From Spirometra erinaceieuropaei (taxonomy: Eukaryota; Platyhelminthes; Cestoda; Diphyllobothriidea; Diphyllobothriidae), in assembly GCA_902702965.1 (NCBI GenBank), contig CACRXP010001411.1:1-64000 (forward strand): a stretch of 64,000 nt of DNA. The letters run 5' to 3'. A program made the position numbers and the translations under genes. Below the pieces are notes generated by a model. That model made no database searches. It saw only the letters and a list, made by a program, of their open reading frames with translations, and was not told the DNA's origin. Numbering within the stretch: the stretch's first letter is position 1; each line of letters opens with the position of its first letter. Below are positions 24,892 to 38,100 of the stretch, one piece after another.

Positions 24892-27800
24892 CTAGGGAGG
24901 AGGAGAAGAAGAAGAAGAAGAAGAAGAAGAAGAAGAAGAAGAAGGGGAGAAGGAAGAGGAGGAGGAGGAGGAGGAGGAGGAAAAAACGTGTGGTGGCGAT
25001 TAATTCAAAAGGATACTGGAACGCTGCATACTCCCGCAGGACTTGGGTACAATTCTTTGCCTGCCAACGAGGCTAAACTTGGCACATGATAGGCATTACA
25101 GATGGGAGAAAGCGGTGCCCAGATTAACGGCAATTTGGACAGATTTGTTGGCACTGTCATTGGGGTGCATTAGAGGAATTTAATGCAGAGTGTTCCGTAA
25201 CTTTTTAAGGATGGCTTTTACTGCTTAAAGTCGGGGAGAGCATCACGGTCAGTCCTTCCCAATCGTACGATTCCACGTTCTTTGTTATTACCGACAAAGA
25301 CAAGGGAGACTGGAATGGCCATTTCTGCCTTATTAGCCGTCGTCGGCAAGTCATACCCAACCCCAAAGTGTGGAACACCCGAGGCTCGAACTCGCGACCT
25401 TTTAGTTAGAAGTCCACGCCTCTAACCACTGGTCCACGGGCCCGTTGTCCTGTCGGTCTCGATCGGGAATATACAATGGTAGGGGGCGCTCACCGATCGT
25501 TCATACGGAACTAACTCATTTCGTTGTGCCTTACGGGCTCTTTCTCGAGCCCACCCAGCAGCCACACAGCGGCGCATGATACATAGGCAGAATGGCATTA
25601 CCGACAATGACAAGGGACAAGGCACAACGGAACGAGTGAGTTCCGTAAGAACAATCGATGAGCGTCCCCTACCATTCCACGTTCTTTATTTAAAAAGTAT
25701 CGGCAAAACTACCAGTTTACAAAAACAAAAGTACGAACGGTTGATACTCTAACACCTCACGAACGTTTTGATGGTTTTTGAATGTAACGTGGCAAAGAAG
25801 GTCCCGAGTTTCTCCGCTGCCCGATAACCAAAAGGGGACTAAAGGACTTTGTTTATAGCTTTCATTGAAGGCGTTTACACAAGACAATATGCGGATTTGC
25901 ATTTTGTTTGCCAACTTCATTAACTTCCACTCGGTTCGAACCCTTCTTCCGGATTCCTGCACATCGACACCCTAATTCTCTTCACAGTAAGCTGAAAATC
26001 AGTAACTTCTGAGTGCATAAAAGGTCAAGCTCTTTCGGTCAGCGTGCGCCTAATATCCTCTCTCAGATACCCAGATGACTGCAAAATCATTATACCGTGG
26101 GCTGTTACGCTCTTAGCACTGGTTTGGCCAACCCATTACTATCCGCCTTCGACTCATTCTAACATTAGCTCCGAGTTCTTTCTGCGCTCAGGGTCGTTGT
26201 TGTCGCCGACCTTAACATGGTCCTGCAGCCGCCAGAGTGCATCCTGTTCGACTACTGTATTCTTCCTTCCCCTCCCCCCTATGTGAAGTAGTGGTTAATT
26301 AGAGAGCAGGGGTGACAAAAAAAATGTAGCATTGTGGTAAGCAACGAATGTTCGCGAACGGAAGTATTACGAGTAGAGGTAATGGAGGACGAATATGGAT
26401 AAACCCAGAGTGCGGACTCCCACGTTTTTGCAGTCTCGTCTACCCATCTGATAAGTCGCCAAAATCTACCTGTATTGAGGCCCCTGCCTACTCCTACTAA
26501 AGCAACTAAAGTATATGCACCGAAAATCCAAATTGTGTACTCGGTATGGATAACAGGCAAGGCCTTCGAAAGATGTTTGCGATTCCCCAGATGGTTTCGT
26601 CAATACTGCCCTATGACATGTATCATTACCAAAACTGTTGAAATGATCGTTTGCCCAAACGTTATTATTCATATGGGTGCATCCGTTTTGAAGGGTTGAC
26701 TCCGAAAGTACTACTGAATAATTCCAAGCTGTCATTTCCTAATCACGTGCGCCCGATCGAAATAACTAAACCACAACAGTAAGAAGGCGTTTTAGAGGTA
26801 TTCAATCTTTCGGAAACAGGTCAAAGGACAACCAGCGTATCACCAGGTGCGGATAGTGAAAAGTCCTTCAATGAGGGCCAACTTCAAGACAATCGGACCC
26901 TCGGTTAGGAGTAACAAGCAGTCGTTAGCCATGCAGCAGTAAAAACCTCAGCCGTGGTTGAGCACTGATCAGGGTCATGTGACCACTTCTAAAAAGACCA
27001 TGGGCAACAACTGCATTAGTAACTGGCGAACATTGCCCATTAACTAGCACGGCTTCATTTTCTGTCATCCTCCACAATCAGAGGGCCTCCTAGATTAGTG
27101 CTACAGAAGGGTGGGTGGAGGAGTACGCCTTCAAATCTGGAAACTACATGTATCCAGCTCTGAGCTGAGTCGGCTTACGCAACTGCTGTCCGACTAAAGA
27201 TGGTTTCATCGAACCCAAGAAAGACCAGAGCGCTATGGTCGGTATGCTCAAATCCGACTTACGCTTTAGGCTCCTCCGAATATGCCTCGAATGAGAGACA
27301 GTAGTTAATTAGCTTATACATGCTTCTAGAAACCTTACGATTGGCAAATAGTACAAGGTCGCTTGCGAATGAAATGTGACCTCGCTTTGCAGGGATTACT
27401 CGAAGCAAGGCCACCTGCACCATGTCCCCCATCCGTCCCAGGCTTTCGAACATCAACCAATCCATGGCTGCCGCCCTACGGCGCATCGTGGTCTCCCATG
27501 CCACAATTATCGTCCGTTCATCTGTCATGTTCTACGGGAACAAACCACGTTGACAAACACTTCTTGCGAACGAGCTGAGTCATGCAGCATATCAGCCAGT
27601 CGCTCCTCCCAGAATGTTGAATCAAAACTGAGTGGCATACTGTTCCAGGCTGGTTTGACTGCTCGACCAATCTGTGCGGCCATCGGGGATGCAGCTGAGC
27701 GAGGTGTGACGATACGCCTCTGATTTGTCCGATCCCATTCGGGAAATTCTTTTCCAACGGTTACTTACCACAGGTCTAGTATATTCCAGAACAATAATTT

Positions 27801-30800
27801 AGTTTACTAGCTCACTGGCTTGTCCGTTGAATAGACATTTGTGTAAGACAGGGGAATAGGAACCCCCTCGAAATACAGGTGACCATGCGCTAACCCCTAA
27901 CCCAACCCTTAACCCTAATATGAATGTTACAGGATGCCATACTAGTAGCACAGGTACTAGCTAGAAACCCAGACACGTGTTTCGGCGATTTTCTGCCGCT
28001 GCATGGCGCAACTGCGAGGGGTTCGGCTCTTCAGTGGGACCCCCAGCGTTCTCTATGCGGTTTCTGGTATATGAACTCCAGGGAATAATCAAGCGAATAA
28101 TTTCAGAAATTACTCAGTGCAGGANNNNNNNNNNNNNNNNNNNNNNNNNNNNNNNNNNNNNNNNNNNNNNNNNNNNNNNNNNNNNNNNNNNNNNNNNNNN
28201 NNNNNNNNNNNNNNNNNNNNNNNNNNNNNNNNNNNNNNNNNNNNNNNNNNNNNNNNNNNNNNNNNNNNNNNNNNNNNNNNNNNNNNNNNNNNNNNNNNNN
28301 NNNNNNNNNNNNNNNNNNNNNNNNNNNNNNNNNNNNNNNTCTACGCAGTTGTTAAGAGGCTCATGACAAAATATCACCTAGCTCCAGATGCAAAATGCGT
28401 TTATTCTTCATGGATAAGAGACATCCAAACACATTGACAGATGTGCGGGTACGTCCAGTAATCAGGCTGAGTCGGCGACCGTCGAATCCACGTCACTATG
28501 TCCGTCAAAAAGGTTTCCACGGGAACGAAAATTGGTTCCAACTTGCTGCACCACCCTAAACACGGTCGTGAGGATTAATTTCCAATGTCGGTCTCATTCT
28601 CCCCTTGCTCTCACATACTCCAATAGACTTTCCGAGCCCGCCAAACGACCATTGATAGGATTGGACGCAGTGTCTGACAGAGTTAAACATCCCGTCTACG
28701 CGTGCCGCACACGACCCGGTTCTCGCTACACGTCCCAGGCTACACCAAAGTGCATGCTCCTTATGCGCATGGGATGTACACGTGCCTTCCCGCGATGTCC
28801 TGCGCACCTTAACGGTGGTGGGAAAGTGGATCGCATGCCTTCTGTAGCACTTACTGTATACTATCACGGAGAATGGTTATTTCACCCTTTTTAACACTAA
28901 TGAAAGTGCTGGGATGACGGCCGTTAGTCGATGGGAGATTAAGACTTAGGGATCTTCTAATTCTCCCAAAATGCCTTATTTAGCCAATGAACAAACAAAA
29001 ATACGGGTGCTTACCCGAAGGCGGGTCATTTATCTCTATAGTTTGTTCATCTTGATTTGAGAGTTCCTTGATTGGTGGAAAAACGGCTTGATTCCCCGGT
29101 TGTCCATCTCGTAGGAATGTTGATCCGGACAGGAGGATTTCATCGCCGGCCGGATTCACTGAGGTTGCTGGTTTTGCTATTACTAAGTCATCAGCAGACA
29201 GTGGGCTGATATTTTGATGTTCTGGCATCGAGGTCGGCTTTCCGTCAGCAGGAGTCTTTTCATCGGAAAGACGGTCCTCTAATCTCGAGGTCAGACCTTT
29301 GTCTACGCCGGTCTCGATTACCAACTGGTGATTGTTGTCCAAAGTAGCCCTCACCGAAGGTCTTGAAACTGGTCAAAATAAAAATAAATTCACATGCATT
29401 TACAGAAGGATACCCCTAAGATGCCTGCGTTCTAAAACTATGCAGTAAGAAGTCATTTTAATTCCCTCCAGTTTAACGACCACTGGGACTCCTAGGGGGC
29501 ATCCTTAAGAATGAAGATAGGTACGGTCGGCTCTCAATATAAGGGCAGTTCGTTATCGCCTTCCGGAACAAAGCTCTTTAGAAAGTGCCGAACTTCTATT
29601 TTATTCCCACGCTGGTTTCCCTACAGTGGGACTTGTGTGATTACAATGTGATTAAACTCGCGGCTACCGATCAGAGGCTTGTAGCTCAGATAGTTGGAGC
29701 AATGACTGTACTCAAGCCTTGTACTTGCTCTGCCGAACCTAACGGATTTGAGCTAAAATATCGATGATAGTGTTGGGTTTGCAACCAAACATTCTCATCC
29801 GCAAGCCTAACCCTAAGGCCCAAGTGTCTGTGCTGAGAGTACATTAAGGCAGTTAGTATCTGTCTTTAACTTCTGTAATTTTTTAAAGGCATAATTACTG
29901 ATAACAAGTCTGTCTGGTGTCGAATGGAGGAGGAGAAACTTAGGTCGAGTCCGCGCTGAAAGACCAAATTGCCGTCCCCTTTTATATGAAACTTGTATTT
30001 CTTCAGAGGAAACTTGCCTGCCTCGCCAGGGTGTAATGGGGCGTGGAGCTCAGATAACGGATTCACGTCATAAGAGAACGGTGAAAAAATGCGAGGAAAC
30101 ATCCTTTAAAGCAAATATTTGACTTCTTTATTCCTGTATTGTTGAGTGATTAAGATCTCATCTCTTAGAATTTGACTGTTTTTTGAAATATTTGGCTGCG
30201 AGAAACAACAGTCTTAAGGACGTAATACGATGAGTGCAAAGGCCTACACACGCTTTGCTCACTGGGGTATTTATGAGGCAACATAGCATAACCCGTAGAA
30301 GATAAGGGCTAAATGACTTCGCAGACGCGCCTGTTATGTGTGTTAACTTACGCAGTCGTCACACCTCAAAACTAGGAGGGTTCTATCAGGCCTTCATGCG
30401 GTTCGGATGTTGGATAAAAACATGTGATCGAAAGCTGCCCATGAAAATGGTAAAACTATTTTCGACAGCGTCTCCTACGTCTTCCAAAAGTGACCAGAAG
30501 AGCATAAAAGTTGGGTCGACGGCACTGCGCAAATTCCAGCCTGGATCTTTCGGAGGTTTGAGTAAGAGACACGATCGCTGGAAGAAGAATTCCATTCGCC
30601 TGATGATCCGGACTTGCCCATCCCCCTCAATACATCATTAGAGACGACAACAGGTAAATGCAGTTCATGTGCTAAGGGCTCAGTATTTGTAAGATGCAGT
30701 TTTTACACCCACCCCGCGGTCAATAAAATTTGAATCTCCAACGGTCAGATCTAGTGTTCTTATTTAGTGTATTAACGGCATGGTCGCTCGCATTAGAATC

Positions 30801-33800
30801 GGTAACTGGCACCGTTTAATTTCCCGGTGTTGGGGATTGGCGCACTAGCGAATTGGTGTTTTGGCTCACCAGTAATATTACTGGAAGCAGCGTCTACCAT
30901 ATAACTGCCTACTTTACGCAATCAAAATCTTCGCGGTGAGTGGGTAGGAAGTGAGTTTGCTGCCTCTGTTGAGGGACAGCGGCCCTGGACGACCATAACT
31001 CAAGTATCTGCCCACTCACGCGAGGATTTTGCTTTCGTCGAATCTGAAGGTGTGACCAGGTTACGTCGGTTCAGTCGCAAATTGAAAGTTGGCGTCAATT
31101 CTCCGCACTACTACTGCGTGTTAGACCCTTCGCAACCGAAGTAATCTATTTCCACTGACGGAGTTCGAGCGACCGAGTATCCTACCTTACAAGGGACAAT
31201 CTGAAACTCGTCTTTTAGCTTATGTCGATTTGTATCAATGACCACTTGGACCCAGGGTTGCATTTGGAGTACTTCTGTGTGATGATAAAATATAAACTGG
31301 AAATTGCCACTCAGGAGTTGCACATCTCGGCCTTAAGAAAATGGATAAGCATAACGATTTCCCAAGTTTTACAGTGGAGGTGAGCGACCTCACGGATCTT
31401 ACAATTCCGATGATCGGTCCCGCGGGGTTTTCGAAAATTGCCCTTCAGAACTCCCTTACTGAACATATTTATAAAAGTGCTACAAGATTAATCTAACTTA
31501 CCTAGACTCATATCTCCAACAGCAGACACAGGCCTGGCGCTGGTTTTTGCTATCAGCTGTTGATAGTTCATCCCTCCCAGCTTTTCGCTATTTTTGGTGT
31601 TCTGTCCACTAGAGATAAAAAACGAAAATATATACATATAGGTCGAAGTGAGACAAATATAAAGTAAGTTATCTTGCCATTCACGCGGACTTGAAATCAA
31701 TCCTATGAGAAAAGTTCGACCCAAGCGCGGCGATCGATCAGTCGTGAGCCTGTCAAGCAAACAACACAGTTTGGGACAGCCTATCTGAGGATGATATCTA
31801 GCATTCCGCGCGAGACGTCGTGCGATAAGGAAGTTTAAGTAGAAATCAGGCAAGGGACTATGTCATGTTACATCTCATTGGCAGAGAGATTGGTGCGCAA
31901 TCAATGTGTGGGCACCTTTCTAGCCGGCGGCTTCAGTTTTAACCACATATTCCGGTTTGACGACCGGCTCCAAATCGCCCAACCTAAAGATAAGACAAGA
32001 ATTTCGATTCTGGCAATCGCGCAGTTGTCCACGAACTTACCTTACACCATTAAGAACTTCGGGGTAAATAATCTTGTTGTAGACAGCAACGCAAATCTCA
32101 GAAATGGTAGATCAAAAGCCAACAGGATTGTTCGTAAAGTCGACGTTAGCACAGTTTATTATAACCAACAGGAGTCCATGTAGGGATTGTTGGATATCCG
32201 CGGACGTTTATACATGAAGTGGTAATGCCCCTGGTCTATCGTGATTATTACCGATTTTAAAAATAATACTGATCGAACGTAGACTTTTAAATCCTTCCAT
32301 GAGCATGCAACAAAGTCATACAGACGTGGCGGGAAAGTAATAGCCGGATCCTGTTATTATATTACAGCGAATAAAATGGACATTGGGGATAGTTTCGTTT
32401 TTCTTCATAATCACTAGTGCGTATCTGCCACTTTTGAGTCGGGTCATAATTTTCTTACTCAAATACTCGGTTTGATCTAAACACCAAGCACCCATGCATT
32501 CTTCCCCATACATGTCGCGTGTGAAATGCAGTTTGAGCTCCAAATAATGTTTAAAACGCCCAGCGAATAAATCGGTGTTTCGTCAAACCTACAACTGAAA
32601 ATATCTTATAGTCAATACCTTAAGAGAAATTTCTCCAAAAAAGCAAATGTAAAGTCTTCGCAAATACATTTACAAATGTTTAAGGCAATGCCAACTTTTG
32701 TAAACTTCAGCAGCAGCCAATCATGGTCGCATCGGATCGATGCGTGTTTATGTGACCGATCGACTGAGAAGGTTCTAGCAAGTAGCTTTTCGAACGATTG
32801 CCTTTTTTAACTGTTGATTTACAAGAGTCAGCATTGCCTTATCTTCGTGAAGTAGGCAAAATGGATACCCCACCTCGCGTCTAGTCGTTCAACTTACCTC
32901 ATTGATGCATATTCCCTGAGATTCAGAAGGTTAGATGCCGAGCAACCAGGTTCCATGATCGTCTTTGGCAGGGGTTCACGAGCTCCATCTACGACACTGC
33001 TCAATGAGCGCTAGGGAGAAGAAGAAAAAAATAAAAGTTGCATCTGCTGATACCAAATTAAACTCGAATTCAGAATTTCATGTTCTCTGTTTGAAATCAA
33101 TGGGTGAGACTTCAGTTTTCCAAATCGCTGTATAAAACCCCAGCGGCGGTAGTCACTGCTACCACTTGATAGATGCCATGTTCAAAACCAGTAAGAAAAA
33201 TCATGGTCGATGGCGGTATCGATGCAAAGTGTAGGTGAGCACTTAAACGGTTGCTGTCAGAAACATTCATTCAGTTCAATTGTTAACTGGGAAATTATTC
33301 GGTTCCGAGTTTGCATCTAATAGACCCTTCATAGTCGCACTACTTTTCCAGAAAACTCGTTCCAGTGATAGACAATAGCACACCTAGCGGTTCCGTTCTA
33401 GGTAAGATTAAATATGTCCGGTTACCACACCAGTCTTTGCTACTAGTTATAAACATTTGATCTTTTGAGTTTCCTTTGCTAATCCCCAGCGGATTTAAAT
33501 AATTCAAGCGTGTACAATGACATGTTCGAGACGAAATCATCTATCCTAGGTAGCCATGCACACAATGGACACACATTTGCATGATTGAAAACTCGCATCG
33601 TTGGCAAGCACCCCCATAAAGAAGGATGGTGAGCCCTTAGAAGCAACGCGCTCAGACAAGGTATGCATCAATAGGCGCATCTGTTTATCCTCCGCGAACC
33701 AAAGGTCCAAGAACAGTTGGAGACGGACGCGGTCAATCCAGACTGGGTAACGGCACTCCCGGGCTCTAGTCAACCACGGTCTTTTGTTGGACGCGGTTAA

Positions 33801-35056
33801 AAGTTAACTGCGTTTGCCCATAGCCCATACGCCTGACGGCGAATTAGGGAATCTGCTCTGAAAATTTGCATAATGAACGTTAGTCTGTTCGGAAAGGAGC
33901 TGGATCTACTTTTAAGTACATTGATCTACTACAAATTAGGGTCTTTGATCTCATTCCTGTCAAAGCAGACATTTTGCACGAGATGAAGATGCTGAGACAA
34001 ATATGATGGAAAGTAACGTCGGGTGTAAGGTCGGGTGCAAACTGTCTTTCAAACTCAAAATACTGGCGCTTAGGAGCGTTTGCTTCCAACGACGATGTCG
34101 CTGCCCAGGAGATCACGCAGTTGCTGGCTGTAATTTCGTATTGTGGAATTGGTTTGTACAAACTGCAATTGCTGAACCTGGGTTGGATGCTGAATTTGGA
34201 GTTCCTAGTAAGGCTGTCCTACGTTCAGCGTTCAATGCCACTGTGCCTCTGACCGAAGGCGTAGTTCTGGAGCATTAGAAAATGTTCTGATGACAGCTTA
34301 GACTGGATTGGGAACTACTATCCTGACAAAACCACATTTGTGTCGAAGAGGAGCTAGCACTTCAGCGTGCCGTGCTAACACTTGATGTAATATTTCAATC
34401 GAACAAGGGTTTGTACCTTCCGATGCTCAGCGTGAGGCGCCTTTCTTAATAAAATCCCATAAAGTACCAAAGTTCCTCAGTTCATACAAACTTCAATTGG
34501 GCTGGCATGTTACTAACCCTTATAGCCCTAGGAAGGAGCAGGGAGGTGCTTTGTCCGTAACTTGTTCATAAATCATGAACATTGTGCGTGGCTATTTTGC
34601 ACAGGATAATGTAGTAGCAACACGCTATTTGCTGCACAATAACTAGTCGCTTTGAATGTACCGAGCCTGTATTGCCCGCCAGCAGCCCGTTCTATTGCAG
34701 TTTCTGGACATTGACGCCCTCCTGGCTATTTCTGGTATTTAAAATTTAAAGACGAACTCCAGTCAGGATCATAGTGGCGGACCAGTTAACCACGAGGTCG
34801 CAAGACCTTGTGCGAAAGGGTTCCGATGAACTTGCAGAGTATTTGTCTGGTGACAGAAGAGACGCCCGAGGTGGCAGTTCTTCTGGGGGTATAGAGTTGG
34901 TCTCCGCAAATGACATGTGGGAAGTCTATGGATTGGAGACACGGAGATTTCTAATGAAAGTTTCAGTCAAAATTCTGTAGATTTATAAAAAAAGGGACTT
35001 ATTCGTACACAGATCAGATAAAAATCGATTCTTGTTTTAGACATCATAAGTGGGGC

Positions 35057-35102
<46 letters not shown>

Positions 35103-38100
35103 ATCTGGCTTCCACTGGAAATTATTCGTAATAAAGGCACGGTGATTACAGTTTCTAGGTCCCACTAGCACATACCCTTCAACGGCACAAGTACCCTGAA
35201 TGCAGTAGAAACAGGGAAGTGAAAAGTTAGACGTAGCAGCGTCCACAGTTAGGTAAAAGGTATGTTTTTGCCGACGGAGTCTATGGAAATACGAATTAAC
35301 AAGACTGAAAACGTGATGAATTCGCATCTAGTGTCGTACCGCCTGCGCTACTGGGAGACAGCCGTCGGCAGAGGCTACAACAGTTCTTGTCCAACGATTC
35401 CGTTGGAAATATACGTTGAAGATGGAATTGATTGCGAATGAATCATTTTGGCCCTCCGTTTTACATATCTCGCTGCTACACTTCCTTTCTATCACCTCGC
35501 CAATCAGGCCGTCTGGTTGGCTGCCGTGGTAGTAGACCCGTTTTGCCGCCCGCGGATCCAAAAACCCGATTGGTTAAAACCATTGGCGCGCAAATTAACA
35601 CTGCGACACATGATGCCAGCATAGTGACCTTCCCAAAAAAACCCTGCCATGATTACGTTAAACTAAGGCGTTAATGTGACCTTCTTGTTTTGGTGTATTT
35701 ACATATTTCAAAGGATAGATAAGAGGTATAGAATGTGTACTCAACCGACGCCAAAATTGTGCCGCAGTTAATGGATGCCCCGCTTTTACAAGAGTATCAT
35801 AAATGCACACCAGCGCAAACGAACAAAAAGCTGTTCAATGGAACGAGACACTTACCATGTAGGGAAGAGGCCACTGGGTGGTAAAGGGTCGCAGAGTTGG
35901 AATACTAGTGGATTTTAAACCAGTAAAAAAGGCGGCAGACAAGCTGTTGCTCAGTTTGGTGGGCTGTTGTGGTCTGGTTGACGAGGCACCGCTCTCCACC
36001 TTTGTGTACATGCTACAGTTCTTCCACTCGACGTAGGCCTTTTCTAACTCCCTGGACTCCCTTTCCAGGCTTTCGAGACGTTCTCGGGCAGCAAGGAAGG
36101 CCGCAGATGGCTGACTGTTTAGCATTCCAACTAGATTATCACCTGCATCATGTTGAAAGTTTGAATCACCAGTTGTGCAAACCGCTCCTTGCGAGGAAAC
36201 ATGTGAATCCTTGGCCTCGTTCTTCACAGAATCTGAGGGGAAGCAAACAGGCAATCGTCAGTCATGAGATGGTTTTACCCTTGCAAACTTACACGAGATG
36301 AGCTTGACAGGTGAAAAAAGCACGCAAAAGTCAAGCGTAATAGGTAAAAATAGTGTATGATATTTGGTCAGTCGCGTTCGGGGAAGAATGAGTCCGGTAG
36401 GAGAGGAAGTAGGGGAATATTAGAACTGCACGTTCCATCGATAAGCATAATCCATGGGGAATATTGTAAGAGCCTAGGGATGAGTAATTAGAAATGTGCG
36501 TTCGCCTAGACTGACCTACATGAAATTAACAATAATAATAATTTTTAGTTCAGATGGCACGATTTTAAAGGCTCAGCGTTAGGCACAGAAACAAAAATGA
36601 ACGCTAGTTTGACTAAAAAAAACGGAATGCCTCTTTTACTTAACGGAACTGGAGCCACCGGTTAGATTAAAACTCTGATTTTAAATTCTCCTAAAAAGGG
36701 CCCCTCAATGACATTATTGTTAAAGAAAACGGGGTATTACTCGGATGTCACATGGCAGCATGATGCCCAATATTGACGAAATCTCCCAAGGCTTTGAAGT
36801 AGACCATCAACCCTTCGCCAAGCCTGACTTGCAAAGCGCCAACAGGTGGAAGACTCATTTTTTTACTTTTTATGAATTACTACCTCTCTTGAGCTCTGCT
36901 TACTCTGCTGTTCTCCTTGCCAAAAATCGAATGTCCTGCCGCAATCTTCGTACATCGGATAAGCAGGCGCTTAAACATTCTACTTCATTATCACCTCGCC
37001 AAGGTGGAAGCTGCTCAGTGTGAATCAAGTTTAAAAGTTAGACAATCAAGAGTCCGTTAAGGAAAACCCAAAGTCAAAGGAGAACCTGTAGCTTGAAAAA
37101 TTGAGCCGCTAACTCCCCCTCTTCGAGCGGCACATAGGACGTGCTCTACTTTAATACAGAAGGACGACAAATTTTATCCAAAGCAACGACTAAAAGTATT
37201 TGTGCACTGACGCCAAATTTTACAGGCGGTCTAAAAGAAGTGCAATCAAAAGGCAACCCGGCGAGCTTGAAAAATTGTAGGATTTTGCCACGGGATGCTC
37301 ACTGTCACGACTCCACCAAAGTAGCCCTTCTTGATCGAAAACGGATTTCAGAATTTCGACTAACATTTCATGAGATCGGTGACCCACTGTACTGGCATTT
37401 TTTCCTAAAAATGCAAGCGCTCTGGCGCCCACCCCTGTCCCTTACCTATAGTCGCTGGTTGCTCATCGGCTCTCTTCAGTCTAACTTGGTCTGAGTCTGT
37501 TGGAGCTCTTCGTAGGTCGGCGAGGCGCCCACGAAGACGACTGAGTTCATTCTCCTGAAGACGGACACGCTCCTTGAGCCGTTGATTTTCACCCGTCTAT
37601 GTGCGAAAATACACATTATAAATAACGAATTCACACAAAACAGTACAGCTTGAGAAATAAGACAAGCATCTGCGGATACATTCAACTCAAAATCAGCTTT
37701 TGATACAGAATGTATTTACGCGTTCGTCGTGGTGTCCGCGGCCTACCAGTTTAACAAAGTAAACTGGGATTTGTAAAGAATCCCACTGGACCCCTCCCTT
37801 GTCGGTTATACTTTATGTATAGAGGACTGACTAGTCGGGAGATTTCAAATCTGCATGCACTTTCATTGGCTTATTTGGACAAATAGGTGATCGGCTTAAC
37901 GTTTTATCTGCTACTCAGACTTCCCAATAAACATGTAAATTTTCTTTATAAAATATAAGATCGATATTAAAGTGCACAGCAGTAAAAGGTGATGTTGGTC
38001 ACACAAGTGGTCACTGATCATGTATTCAGGCCTGCCGGAGGGAGAAAATTGGCTCCTTTTCTATCATTTGTGATAAGCCATCTGTAGAGTCGAGACGGTG

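Larger units (their letters stand above)
24892..29014 (-). other. OFD1-like intron 18
   Basis: Contains the SINE at about 25282-25680, a short telomere-like run at 27893-27922, the inverted CACGTG repeat copy at 27960-28050 and a 215-base assembly gap. No other gene is recognised. Confidence 0.75.
29369..31501 (-). other. OFD1-like intron 17
   Basis: Holds the tRNA-like repeat at 29672-29760 and the short inverted-repeat element at 30923-31031. No other gene is recognised. Confidence 0.7.

Noticed and set aside
24847..25089. Arginine-rich small protein on +
   Set aside because: It is the antisense reading of the purine microsatellite and of OFD1-like exon 19.
27977..28437. Open frames of 87-129 codons near 28 kb
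   Set aside because: They cross the 215-base run of N.
30869..30884. Perfect 16-bp palindrome ccagtaatattactgg containing taatattac, the nonanucleotide of geminivirus-type origins
   Set aside because: A 9-mer is expected by chance in a window this size, there is no Rep-like coding sequence nearby, and no iterons are visible.
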